A DNA stretch of 64,000 bases from Archegozetes longisetosus (Eukaryota; Arthropoda; Arachnida; Sarcoptiformes; Trhypochthoniidae), in assembly GCA_018873245.2 (NCBI GenBank), contig JAEMBT020000001.1, positions 3,038,001 to 3,102,000 on the forward strand, written 5' to 3'. Shown here one piece after another: positions 40,574 through 52,173 of this stretch. The number at the start of each line of letters is the position of its first letter. Position 1 is the stretch's first letter. Under the pieces are notes generated by a model. That model ran no database searches, was not told the origin of the DNA, and saw only the letters and a program-made list of their open reading frames with translations. The translations under genes were made by a program, and so were the position numbers.

Positions 40574-41358
40574 GTAAGTCATTTACACCATTTCTAGACT
40601 GCATGTCATCTAATGCTCAGACAAGATATAAAGTTCATCATATAGTCTCCACTAAAGTTAATCTCAAATCAGATTTTATTCGTCAAATTTGAAATCTGGC
40701 TTGAATTCCAATTTAGTTTAAATTAACTCATACTAAGATTTTGCTTTACATTTGATCGCTTAAAACTGAATCAAATATGATTTTGATTTTTAATGGCTGT
40801 AATGTTGATAACAGTGCTCAATAAGCAATACTTATAGCACTTTTCGGTTTGGGGTAACTGTTGAAAGCAGTTGAAAAACCACAAAACAAGAGAAAAATCC
40901 TAAAGTATCGAAAGCTGACCAATCAATATAAGTAAAAGTATTTGAAGATATGGTTCATTCAATCTAAGCATTATGTGAATTAGTTTTATACCTGTAGTGA
41001 TTACTTCACAGATAGAATACGCTCTCACTCAATAAGTCAAACAGCTTATAGCTTACAGTTTACTAGCTTAGTGCTAGGTACTAATCCAAAGAGAGGACTC
41101 AACATTTCGAGACAGATAAACACATCAAATTTCTCATCAGTTAAAAGCGTTTTCTAGTCATTGCTTGGAATCAGTTCTATTATTATGAAGTATTGACGAA
41201 CAAATACACTAAATCTCTGGTTAATTCTATCGATTCTAGTCATAGACAATCTATAAATTATTTCAATTAAGACTCAATCTGAATAATTGTCGACGTCTTA
41301 AATTCTGACTGAACGCTACTCTGAGTTATTGATACTTAAATGCTATAATTAGAGACTA

Positions 41359-41501
41359 GAGTAAAAGCCATCTAACTTTCACATGTAGTAAAGTGGCTTT
41401 TCAAAAATCAACACCAACTAAGCCATGTTTTTCTGTGGTACTTTTATGTTGTAATTTTGAAAACCACTTAAGTACAAGTTTGAGTTGAACAGGTTTTACT
41501 G
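41359..41501. mobile_element. Short pogo-like MITE (CAGTRAAACC family)
   Basis: 143 bp with ends AGTAAAAGCCATCTAACTTT and, in reverse complement, CAGTAAAACCTGTTCAACTC. It shares internal CTAAGCCATG and CCACTTAAG with the copy at 38925. It lies in the intron between the last LDLa exon and the LRR N-cap exon. Confidence 0.55.
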
Positions 41502-42522
41502 CACCTGTTGATTGAAAAGTTTAGATACCAACAACGTCTTCAACTGAATTATTCTTCATAACGAAAATATTGATGTAAAACAAGCTATGCTTATATTTGA
41601 TTGTTTTTAAATATGAACCAAAAGAGTGAAAAATCAAATTTCATTCAATTAAAGCTCAGTTCTATAGCTCAATACACAATTAGAGCAATTTCAATCTCCA
41701 AAAATCGATTTCTGGCTCTGACGCAGAAAGAGATGAAAAATCAACGTGACTGAAATGAAGATAAAACAGATAATAATTTAATTAAAGTTTCAAAATAGGT
41801 TTGTAAGATAGCAGCTCTAACAAATGATTGCGATGCTGTGTATCCTTTCACTTCATTAATAACAAATTAATATTTCTTACCAGTGGCTGAGCCAGAAGAA
41901 GGCGAGAGTGCATAGGCACCCTAATCCAAATCCTGAGCTAACTTTACCTAAAAAATTGTATATTTTTTATATGAAGCTTTTTTAGTTTGCTACAAAATGA
42001 AGTAGAAATAGATTATAATTCAAGTTTAGAACTATTAAAAAATAAGTTTTAATCTGAAAAGTGCATGTTTAATCAAAATCAATATGTCGTGTAATCCCAC
42101 TCGAAATTTTCTGGCTTCACCACTGTTTCATACTTTATTGCTATTTTTAGTTTGCCTTATGTCTAATTTTGAAAATCATACTTTGATTGTCACTGAAGAT
42201 GTATCAAATATACAATAGGAATGGACTGTTATTTTTATATTTATCTTATTTTTTTGGGTATATTCAGTCAATTGTTATATACATTATTGCGAACCTATTA
42301 TTGTAGAAACAGAATTGCAAAGCATGCCTTCATTATCACATTTCTTAATAAATGATTTTTAGGTCTTATTGATGTTCCAGAAACACATTTATTTGCCCAT
42401 AAATTGCTTTGCGCTGATAGGCTATTGAAATAAATATTTGATTGATATTTATTTTGGGAAATCAATAGAGAAGCAGATAATTGCAAAAACGTTGCATTTT
42501 ATACTTTTTTATTATTTGACAG

Positions 42523-42633
42523 CCTTTTCCTGTTCTTCTGATAATCGCTGTCCATGTATTGACACGACCATCAATTATACTGATGCGGGATACTGGAAAT
42601 ACCAAGTCAAATTGAAGCTGAAATATTAAGAAT
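42523..42633 (+). pseudogene. GRL101-like: Exon 13: LRR N-cap, frameshifted
   Basis: Acceptor TTTGACAG, donor GTAAGC. It begins in phase 1 with CSSDNRCPCIDTTIN, an LRRNT cysteine cluster, and the expected fourth Cys is Tyr (TAT). After TDAG (about 42590) the receptor frame continues one base out of register as LEIPSQIEAEILRM up to a phase-2 donor that matches exon 14. The exon is 111 nt where phase 1 to 2 needs 112, so one base has been lost. Read without correction the frame ends at TAA 42627-42629. Confidence 0.82.
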
Positions 42634-44106
42634 GTAAGCTTATTACTAAATGCATTCATCAACATTTCTACATTTCATAATCAATTATATGATTTTGATA
42701 AAAATCACTTCACTTTATTCAGTTCAAACCTAAGATCACTATATCTCTGTTGTTATTTTATATTCGCATTGATAGCACTTAACTAAACCAAAGAATTATC
42801 AGTTAGGTGTGATTTGATTGGTTTATATTCTCAGGAGTGTGTTACTTATTCTGACTCAATATAAGTGATAAATAATTCATAGAATATATCTTCTTTTTGC
42901 TATATCAATTATTCTAACATAGCTAAATAATACGCAGGTTTCTGTATCATCTTTACAATGTTGTTGAAAATTTTGATTTGATTTTATGCATCGATTATAA
43001 CTTATTCCAATTCAATTTTTCACTTTGAATAACGTACCGAACTTCAGAGTCAAAGTTATATTAATAGAAAGGATAGATTTATTCAGAGCATTTTTTATAT
43101 GCAAAAAATATTCTGAATATAGACCAAAGTTTGATTAGGTTTTTGTTTATAAGCTATGAAGGACTCACTCATGCACTTAATAAAACTAAAAGAACGGTTG
43201 ATCAAAGATTGACTTATTATTATTAGAGAACAAGCTACTGATTGAACAAATTGAGAATGATTGTTGTGTTTACTTAAAGTAAGGTTAAACTTATTACTTC
43301 AGTAGAAAATAAATTATTTACCAGAACTTAATTGTCACTATTTTTGTCAATTTATGTACTTTGAACAGAATGTAATGCGATCTTTGCCTAACAGATCTGA
43401 CAGCATAGCATAGAGTGCATGGAATTTTAAGGTCGATTCTGAGAATTTCAGCTTCATATGTGCCACTTTGATGATGAAAAATAACAAATACTAAAGCTTT
43501 TTCAACTCTTATATTCAAGATAACTATTAGAGAGAAGTTCTAATAGTGTCAGGTTTAAATTAACTGCAATCAATAGACATCATAAGTTATCTTATATTTT
43601 TTCTGATGAATAACTTGCAAAACATTTATCCCCAAAGCTTTCATCTTTAATCAAATCTCTATGTACTGCACAACATCTAAATCCTAAGTTGATCTGACAC
43701 TTGGTGGAGAAGAGCAACTTGTAATCTGGAAATTTGATTCCCAGTTCACTTCTCTCTGATTTTGTAGAACTTGTTCAGATTTTATTTATTTGTATGATTC
43801 ATATGAAAGCGTTGATTCAATCAAAGATTAGACTGGAATAATCAAAATTTTCAAACATATTTCACTAAAAAGCAAATTTTAAAATGTTTATTAAAACATT
43901 TTCAAACCGCAATCATTACTCGAGAATACTCAATATTTTATATAAAATCAAACGAAAATGCGAAATAAGAAATGTTTTTAGCTTTAAATTAGATATTAAT
44001 AAAAACGGAATTTTGTGAATTAGGCTGAAATATGAAATACTTATTTACGTAAATTCTCATATGAATATAACTTTATTCGTAATTTGTTTTGCCATTTGAA
44101 AAATAG

Positions 44107-44253
44107 GATCCTTAAGGGCAATAAGTTGGGCAAAAACCTCAATCCAAAGATGTTCAAAGGATTTGTGCGAATGCATGCCATTGACTTGAGTGAAAATCAA
44201 ATTACACATTTGCCTCCGGGATTGTTTCGAAATCTTTGGAAACTTGGGATTTT
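44107..44253 (+). CDS. GRL101-like: Exon 14: leucine-rich repeats 1 and 2
   Basis: Acceptor AAAATAG, donor GTGAGT, phase 2-2, 147 nt. It encodes two LRRs: ILKGNKLGKNLNPKMFKGF, and then IDLSENQITHLPPGLFRNL. The LxLxxNxI and F..L positions fit the typical extracellular LRR. Intact in itself, although it lies downstream of the exon 13 frameshift. Confidence 0.88.
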
Positions 44254-44414
44254 GTGAGTATTCCCATATAAAACTCTTTCAAACATTTAGTGGCGTCTTA
44301 AGCATAGTTATGGAAATAGACATCTTTGGATAAGTCTATATTGCGAAACAAAATACTTTGATGTTTGCTAGAACTGAACGATGATTTTCAATCAAATTTC
44401 GTTATTATTTGCAG

Positions 44415-44486
44415 GCATTTAAAGAACAATTTAATTGAAGTTCTGGATACTCACACTTTTTCAGGACTCCCAAACTTAGGAACTGT
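44415..44486 (+). CDS. GRL101-like: Exon 15: leucine-rich repeat 3
   Basis: A canonical 72-nt, phase 2-2 LRR exon between TTTGCAG and GTAAGA. It reads LHLKNNLIEVLDTHTFSGL and then PNLGT. One repeat per exon of exactly 24 codons is typical of LGR-family genes. Confidence 0.88.
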
Positions 44487-44786
44487 GTAAGAATATCATG
44501 TTTATTACTGATTTAATTATCAAGAAAATTACCAACTGTATCATGGATTAAACCAACGCATTGCTGCAAATCAGATTCTATAATAATGTTTCATAAGTTA
44601 AAGTTTAGATTAGGTCTGACTGGTCTGCCTTATTTACTGCCTGACCTTTACGTAAATATGAGCACAATCTATGGCAATACGTGGGTTAATCTATACTTAA
44701 ACCAAAACATCTTCATTTATGATAATAAAAGAGTAGAAGTGCAAAGAATTAATCAAAACCAACTTTTCTCAATGAAAATTAATTAG

Positions 44787-44846
44787 AAACAGAATCTCAG
44801 TAATACGTAAATATGCATTCAACGGATTGTCGTCATTGAGTGCTTT
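44787..44846 (+). pseudogene. GRL101-like: Exon 16: leucine-rich repeat 4, acceptor shifted
   Basis: The repeat reads KLIRNRISVIRKYAFNGL and ends before donor GTAAGT. A 72-nt exon would begin at 44775, but the two bases before it are TG, not AG. The next AG (44785-44786, ATTAG) lies 12 nt downstream and is in frame, giving a 60-nt exon that lacks four residues (the first LxL strand). Inference: the original acceptor was lost and the downstream AG may have replaced it. Confidence 0.7.
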
Positions 44847-45644
44847 GTAAGTATTGACTTTAATTTACTCAACACTAATGCTTTTGAGGTCAAATTCAAA
44901 ATTAGAATTGAGTGTTATCTGCTCCCAATTCAAGAATATACATGATTAATAATTGTATTTCATTTGTATGAGGAATAATCAGATCAGATGGAGTTCTAAT
45001 ATAAGTCAGTTTTGATCTATTATACTGTTTGAGATGGCGCTCTAAGCCAGAGTCCGCAGCCAAGATCTACACAAGTGTATCTGGCTGCTTATCGAACCGA
45101 ATAGTTGGAATCCCATCATGAAATTTAAAGGAATTCATCAAAAAATACTTGAATAGTAATAGATTTTTATTGAAAAATACCTTAGATCTTGGATTTCAAG
45201 CAAAATCCTATCAATAAATTCAGAATTGCAGAGCTTTTCATGAAAAATATTTAATGAATATATTTCGAGATCTGGATAAGATCCTCGATCGGGTGGGATT
45301 CAGCCTGCGGGTTGAATTACAGTATGCTGCTTTAAGCTATCATATGATAGTATGATCTGTAGCAATATGTCGAGAAAAACAAATATAAGACAAAATTTGT
45401 TCGAATTTGAACTAGAAATCAAAAGCAAATACAGAGTAATCACAAAGTAATCAACTGAGTTCTGAACTCAACCCTTAAAACTTGAATCCTCGAGCACTTA
45501 GGACAAGAAAAGTGACTTTGTTCTCAAAATTAAGATAATTTACGTGAGAGCGGAGCATTTTTTGAGTTGAGTTAAGAAAAATTTTAAATCTCTTATTCCC
45601 AACACATTAAAATTGAACATTTCGTGTCAAACATAATTTTCTAG

Positions 45645-45716
45645 GGATTTAAGTCATCAGAAGATATCTGTTTTATCGAAGAATGCATTCGTAGGATTGC
45701 GTTCACTCAGCACTCT
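45645..45716 (+). CDS. GRL101-like: Exon 17: leucine-rich repeat 5
   Basis: A canonical 72-nt, phase 2-2 exon between TTTCTAG and GTGAGT. It reads LDLSHQKISVLSKNAFVGL then RSLST. The usual Asn of the LxxLxLxxN motif is Gln here. No lesion. Confidence 0.87.
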
Positions 45717-46870
45717 GTGAGTACTTATTTGTCTTTTTAAAAACATTTTTAATAAAGTCAATGCTTTCAAAACTGATCTGATGCGACATCGCATATTTCA
45801 TTCAAATTCATAAAATACTATAAATATTGCTTAATATTTATGCATAGTTTAGGCTGAAATTATAATATTAATCCAATTGCCTTATATTTGGTAACTCCTC
45901 CCCTTTTGTGTTTTAAGCTTTGGAATCTTAAGTCATAACACAAGAGTAGGAATAGATTCAGATTCTTAAGAATAGAGGTATAGGATTTCCGTCAAATCTG
46001 AATCACAGAATCAATTTTGGTTGAAGGAAGATTATGAGGAAAGCATTTATATTGTTTAGTATGATATAAAATATTTTGAGCACAGGTTGAACTTGTAGTG
46101 CAATAACTTATAAATACCATAAATTTTTATATTTATGACATTCATTTCACAAAAAGTAATAATGACTTCTTCAATACGTCTAAGAACCAATACTAATGTA
46201 TGGGATCTTCTTCCTTACCACTGAGAATTTCAGAAAAATAAGCTCCTGAACTATTAATGACTATTACTTAATCATGAAATAGTATTCCTGCTTCTTTCTA
46301 AATGAGATACCATTAAAAGTTAGTCTCTTTATATAAGCTCTTAGGAATGATTAAAGATTAAACATCTTATGAATTCCTTATTTATGGATTAAGTATGCAC
46401 GAGTTTTATTAACTTTCGACTTAATTTTGCTGAGCAACTAAAATAAATTGTTCAGAAGAAATTGTCTATAGGAGTACTCGATTAGTTGTCTTACACCTCA
46501 TAAGTTACGAGAGAGCTTCAAGTTTTTAGTATTGCACTATAAGTGCTATTACTTCACACATCCTCTAAATTCGATCAGATCTATAAAATCATTGATTTCT
46601 TCCTGACCTCATCTGAAAGCTTAATGAAATAAACTCAGTGAAAAATACTTCAATTTATTCGTGTTGAACTATACGATATTTTCTTAAAGAAATTTAAACT
46701 AAAAATGAATTACTTCTCTTCTCTACAGTCTCTTAATTTTTGATTACTTCACATTATCAAAGTAAAGGATCATTAAATTAATTTTTTATTGTTAGATATA
46801 ATTTACTCTTCGAGGGCAATAATATATTTTCTAAATGAAAACACTTAAATTACTTACGATTGTATTGTGA

Positions 46871-47101
46871 ACGTACACTTGTAAACTTAATGATCCATGA
46901 TAGCAACAAGAGGCCGTTGCAATGCCTACCTCCTTATGCTGTGCTTTAACTTGTTGGCAAAAATATTTCAGATTTACTTTGATTATTATATTGAACATTC
47001 TATAAGTTTATTAATATCCTCTAAAGATCTGATAGAAGAATGTCATAACAAAGGCATTACTTCTGATTCCTATTGAGTATTATGAAGTTTTTGAGTGTAA
47101 A
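46871..47101 (+). repeat. Dispersed repeat, copy 1
   Basis: About 230 bp similar to 54091-54330 in the same orientation. Shared blocks include ATGATAGCAACAA/GCGATAGCAACAA, TTGAACATTCTATA/TTGAATATTCTATA and CACTTCTGATTAC-like and AGTTTTTGAGT segments. The family is not recognised. It lies between LRR exons 17 and 18. Confidence 0.6.
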
Positions 47102-47358
47102 GCTTGAAGATATGGAACGTTAATTAATTCTGGTATTCGCATAAAGTTTCCAGATAAAATTCAAACGATTGCCATTAGGCATTAATTGACAAAAAAGTCA
47201 ATGCAAACATTTAACATAAGTAAATGTATTTTTATTATTATGCTTTTTCCATTTAAATGAACTTCTTCTTTATTAAATCCTTAATATTAAACAATCTTCA
47301 CAAAAGCCGATTGTACTCAGAGTTTATTTGATATTTCTTTATTCTCTAAAACAATCAG

Positions 47359-47460
47359 ATATAATAAGCAACCATTTTTACCATCTAACGACTTATCGAA
47401 GAATGAAATCACTGATATTGAAGATGGATTTTTTAGTGGATTGATTAAATTGGTGTCTCT
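47359..47460 (+). pseudogene. GRL101-like: Exon 18: leucine-rich repeat 6, acceptor mutated
   Basis: The repeat reads NDLSKNEITDIEDGFFSGL then IKLVS and ends at donor GTAAGA. A 72-nt exon would start at 47389, but the preceding dinucleotide is AA (context CTAAC against CTAGG in exon 17). An upstream AG (47357-47358, ATCAG after a T-rich tract) is in the same frame and open. Its use would add ten residues, YNKQPFLPSN before DLSKN. Coordinates given are for that longer form. Confidence 0.7.
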
Positions 47461-47519
47461 GTAAGATTCAAACATATATGAAATAAATTTGAAATTCATA
47501 TTGAATTTGTTTGATCCAG

Positions 47520-47591
47520 TGATATGTCAAAAAATTCACTGAAGAAAATGAGAGGAAAAACATTTTTGGGACTTCAATCGCTTAGACTATT
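47520..47591 (+). pseudogene. GRL101-like: Exon 19: leucine-rich repeat 7, donor GT changed to AT
   Basis: After acceptor GATCCAG there are exactly 72 nt in phase 2-2, reading DMSKNSLKKMRGKTFLGL then QSLRL. The next six bases are ATAAGT where GTAAGT is expected, a single G to A change of the donor. No AC terminus suggesting an AT-AC intron is evident at the next exon, whose acceptor is AAG. The intron before this exon is only 59 bp. Confidence 0.78.
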
Positions 47592-48261
47592 ATAAGTTAA
47601 TTATATTAATACCTTTTCTGCATTTTTGCTCATTCATCGAAACGCCCCACAGAATATTGAACTTCAGATCTATTTCTCTCAATTCTCGTTCATTGAATTA
47701 TAACTATTTTTATGATATTTTTGAAATTCTTGTCGTGACGACAAGTTTAATGACTCAAAGAATCGACAACAAAAGTCGTTTTATCCTAAAGGTCAAACAT
47801 CCACAGCATGTGCAGTACAGTCGAATTCTAAAAAGCGTTAAATCGATCGCCTATTGATATCATATCAGGTATCACCTCATTTGCAATTGTTTTATACCAA
47901 CAATACTAAATAATAATTCGTACAAGTATTTTATCCCAATGAACATGTGAACCAAATTCTATTTGATGAGTTGATTTTATTTAAAACTTAGATCATTGGT
48001 TAGGTTAGGACTGCCAACACTAATAAAAAATTATTTTAGATAATGATGATTCAGCTTCTGTTCACTTTATTGTAAATTCAAAAATTTCAAAAAGGATTAG
48101 TCTAATATAATTTTGAAATCAATGTGTGATAAGAAACTGTATTTCGCAGATATCTTCTATTCATCTTTTTTACTAAAAGATCAATTTGAATCCCCCTTGA
48201 ATTTGTGTTATCGTAACTTTGAAAATGGTTTCTATTCTATGCGTTTGATGCTAAGCACTTT

Positions 48262-48352
48262 TGGGCAACTTTACAGTATAGATAACTTACAGCTTAGCAA
48301 AAACTTTGCAGTATATACACAACTTGCAGTTTAACAAAAACCTTACAGTTTA
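48262..48352 (+). repeat. 19-20 bp tandem repeat, about 5 units with TTRCAG cores
   Basis: Degenerate units such as ACTTTGCAGTTTAACAAAA recur about five times, each carrying TTACAG or TTGCAG, which look like 3' splice sites. The array lies in the intron between LRR exon 19 and hinge exon 20. No adjacent exon was recognised. Confidence 0.65.
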
Positions 48353-49192
48353 AGAACTTTTTCGTTTACGCCTCATTGAATGACTTGAATTTTAGATTGT
48401 TGTGTGCGGCCGTTTCAAAATTTAAGTTTGTTTTGGAAATCACGAACATTTGCTCATAATATATGCTTTTTATGTTTTTGAAACATCTCTTATCTATACA
48501 AAGGGTATAACAATTGAACTCCAACGTATTTGTTTGCATTAACATTCAAACCAAATTTGTAAATCGGCTTTGGGCAAATAGCAACCTACATGTAACTCAG
48601 TCTTATTTAAAGTAGAAATATTGTGACCTTTTCATATTTGTAAGAGAGCATCAGTTTTCCAAAGCAACATTTTAATAGAATTATTATACAAATTATTCCC
48701 CAAATAGATCTTATTCTCATTCAATATTACTACAGATGATAAGGATTTGGGTTAACGAGTGACTCGCAAAACTTGAATCGAGTTAGAGATTATGTAAATA
48801 GAGTGTAGAAATGATATTACACGTATAGCTTGGATGATGAATTAAATCAATTTTATACTCATTTGAAACGTCAAATCTATGAATTTGCTACAAAGAGATA
48901 TACGAGCTATAAATTTATTAAATCCTATTTTGTGTTATATATTGTAGGCAATGAATAATTTTGGACTTTATCACAGACCAAAGCCTTATTATAAATAAAG
49001 GCTAAAACTGTCATCTTACGTGATAAATGCTGTCATATTGAGAATATAACCCATTTCAACGATACATATATGAACATAAAGTTATCATTTAATATGAACC
49101 ATCACTTTTCATTTTGATTTCTTAGTTATACTAAATGTCATAACTCCAAACATTTGTGACTTATTTTTAACTTATTTTCCATTTCAATTAAG

Positions 49193-49319
49193 AACTACAG
49201 ACCAATTCCGATTTTGTTATCTGGCCAAGCCTGTAATCCAGCGCCTGACAAACTTGAATTCTCTTCCTGTGAAGATTTGATGTCAAACGCAATACTTCGT
49301 GTTTGCATTTGGGTCTTAG
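49193..49319 (+). pseudogene. GRL101-like: Exon 20: LRR C-cap/hinge and start of TM1, frameshifted
   Basis: After acceptor ATTAAG the receptor frame reads TTDQFRFCYLAK, the hinge motif of this family. It then shifts by one base at about 49230 and continues CNPAPDKLEFSSCEDL and ILRVCIWVLG, the start of TM1, to donor GTATTG in phase 1. The exon is 127 nt where the flanking phases need 128, so one base is missing. Four hinge cysteines remain. The opposite strand has an 80-codon open frame here, which is a shadow. Confidence 0.85.
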
Positions 49320-50125
49320 GTATTGTTCATTTGCAAACAATTTCCGCAAATTTTTGAAAGCTTTTAAACACTTTAAATGAATATATGATGCGATAATTAT
49401 TTTTAGATTTTTTTCTATATAATACCCCAAATTCTGGAAAATACTCTATATTAAGATAACAAACTTCTGACAGACTTTAATGAATTGAGCCTAAAACCAT
49501 GAACGCGCTGAAGTGCACACTGACGTTCAGTTCTCCTATAGTTATGACTTGTCTTACTTCCCTAAGTTTGAGTCAATTATTTGACTTCAATAGAATTTTA
49601 ACTTATGGAAATCTATTCATATTTTCTAATGTAATTCAAATTTTCTCCAACTTTAACGTAAGAAATTGAACTTGTCTAAAGTTCACAATATTTTATATCT
49701 TTTATTGGCAAATAACGTGTATTAAAATTTGAATGATCAGTAATAATAGATTTATTTAGCCATCAATGCATTAAATCCATAACATGTTGCAGAACAACAT
49801 TTTTCATAGTTATAATCAAAAGGTCACGTTTGTAACAAAATCATTTAAACTTATTTCCTAATTAAAGTATTTCGTACTCGATATGAGTTTGTTTGACCAA
49901 AAGTGGCCGACAATCCAATGATATCTACCATTTTCGACGACGTAAATAGACTTAACTGTTTGCCAGAATTTCGCAGTTTTATGAGGAAAAACAATTCATT
50001 GATTAGTAACTTAACTAATGATAAGTTAACAGAATATTATCTGATAGGCGTAATTTTCAAAAATTTTGCGACAATGTAATTAAATTGAATTGAACAAACT
50101 AAAAGATTGACTGACCAACAAATAG

Positions 50126-50279
50126 GTGTTGTAGCTCTTGTCGGGAATATGACATTATAGAGAACTAAATATAGAATCGCAAATAAAGTACACTCCTTTC
50201 TAATCATTAATCTAGCCCTCGGATACCTACTTATGGGAATCTATTTGCTAATCATCGCTGGCGTTGACGCGCACTACGG
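50126..50279 (+). pseudogene. GRL101-like: Exon 21: rest of TM1, ICL1 and TM2, with in-frame TAG
   Basis: Acceptor AAATAG (phase 1) completes GVVALVGNMTL of TM1, including the conserved G-N. TAG follows at 50158-50160, then RTKYRIANKVHSFL (ICL1) and TM2, INLALGYLLMGIYLLII. In class A receptors TM2 carries Asp in the NLAxxD motif; here that codon is TAC (Tyr). The exon ends before GTAACT in phase 2, which fits exon 22. A TGG (Trp) to TAG change is one simple origin of the stop. Confidence 0.87.
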
Positions 50280-51611
50280 GTAACTTAATTCACTTTTAAC
50301 CACTTACTCTTTATTGCTATTAAATTTTTGATAAAATATCTGAGTTTGCTTTATATTCAGTTACATATCAAAATATTCTACACAATTTTACAGAATTTAC
50401 ATTGATCTATCCATTTTTCGATAATATAGCACATGAAAGTGTCACATTTTCATAATTATATTTTAAATGGATTCCATTCCATTCAATTAAATTTGAATAA
50501 TAACTTATTATAAAAGAGTTGAATTTAAGCTGAAGTGCGAAAATGATTATGAAAGCAGAAAACTCAAGTCTTGACATTGCAGACAAGATAGATCTGAAAA
50601 GAAGCTGATAGTTTTATCAACTTATTGACAATACCAGCTGTAATGCATATTTCAGGCAGTAATCAATTGTATTACAGATATAACTGAGTCGTGTTATGCC
50701 ATCAAATATGAATTGCTTTTTATGGAAGAGCTCTTAGGAGTTTTGATCTATCGATCGAGACCAGTATTTGTCTAATATTGCTTATCAGTATTTAAGATGA
50801 ATTATGCATTGCAGCTAAGCATATCTTTTCTCAAAAGTTTTCATAGTTTGCAATCGAGAGAATATGAGGCAATTTATTCATTTGTTTAGTGCGTCTGTCA
50901 TTAAAAGCACGTTACGTGAAAACTTTTTACTCATTCTAAAAAATGATTTGACTCTAGTGCTAATCACAACTAAAGATTTAGCACACTTTTACGTTATCCC
51001 ACTCATCGCTTTTAGTTCTATTTTGCACTTTACTCAACTTTTACTCAGCTTTTAGTTAATTGAGTGCATTTTATTTCTTATGGCTTAGGAGTTAGTCACT
51101 ATTTAAGTGAACATAACTTTTGTTTTATTCAACCATTTATTGATATGTTCCGAAATATTTTCAATATCTTGATAAATATTTCTCATAATCAAACCACGCG
51201 CTGCATTTCATTTAAGTTGAAATATTATTATTGTTGCGAATAATTAGAAATAGAGAAGAGCTTAAAACTCAATTTCTCGATGCAATATAGACTTCAGTCA
51301 CAGAGTCATTGCACGTAAATCCTATTTCGTTAGTTCTTATTAATGAGCAAAATTTGCTTTGCTTTCCAATTAAAGCTGATATTTCAGCTCAATTTTATGC
51401 ACGCTTAAGGCAACAACATTTGTCTTATTTATATTTGTTCAATGGGTAGGCAGAAAGTAATTCATTAATTAGAAGTCATTATTGACTAATTGCTAATAAT
51501 GGAGACAAAAATCCTATTTAGTACTTAAGCAAAAAGACTAGTTTATCGGAAAAATGCAATAGTGGTGCAGTGATATATTTCATACTAATAACTATGTATT
51601 TTGTTTAATAG

Positions 51612-52173
51612 AGGGGTATATTTCATAGTAGACGCTGCATGGCGTCAATCAAATCTGTGCCACTTCGCCGGCTTCCTCTCCACCCTCTCGTCAGAATTTT
51701 CAGTGTTCACTTTAATCGTCATAACGATGGACCGATTCGTGACAATAATATTTCCATTAAAATTCAGAAAGATTAAGATGAGAAACGCATGCATAATAAT
51801 GGGTCTGCTATGGATTATCTGCTCTGCCACTAGTAATGCCATTAATGGAATTGGATTATTTCGATAACTTCTATGGTCGGTCCGGTGTATGTCTAGCTCT
51901 TCATATAACTCAAGAACGACCGAAAGGACGGTAATACTCAGTGTTTGTATTTTTAGTTCTGAATTTTCTATCGTTCACAATCATAGCAATCGCCTACACG
52001 TGGATGTTCCTTGTGGCCAAGAATACGACAAATGCTGTCAGAACTTCTGAACATAAATCCATAATAAGATGGCCAGAAGAATGATGTTTATTGTTATGAC
52101 AGATTTCTGGTGCTGGATGCCTATCATATTATTGGGCATAATCTCTTTTAATGGCGTACAAATACCTCCTCAG
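51612..52173 (+). pseudogene. GRL101-like: Exon 22: TM3 to TM6, two frameshifts and a stop
   Basis: Acceptor TTTAATAG, donor GTACAG. The exon encodes ECL1 and TM3 (SNLCHFAGFLSTLSSE with the disulfide Cys), MDRF (the DRY position), then TM4. At about 51856 the frame shifts (probably two bases lost) into YFDNFYGRSGVC (ECL2 Cys). TAA at 51932-51934 falls before YSVFVF of TM5. After EHKS, at 52060/52061, one more base is missing and the frame resumes as MARRMMFIVMTDF with CWMP in TM6, ending IPPQ. The two shifts cancel in length (562 nt fits phase 2 to 0). Confidence 0.9.

Noticed and set aside
47657..47857. Open frame with LRR-like FRSISLNSRSLNYN
   Set aside because: It lacks the 72-nt, phase 2-2 form and the F..L positions of the other LRR exons, and no donor fits.
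49188..49430. 80-codon open frame on the minus strand
   Set aside because: It is antisense to hinge exon 20, whose plus-strand protein motifs are clear.
47387..50160. A-to-I RNA editing as rescue (AA to AG acceptor, AT to GT donor, TAG to TGG)
   Set aside because: Three lesions would be repaired by editing, but four frameshifts, the TG acceptor and the TGA at a cysteine would not, so decay is simpler.
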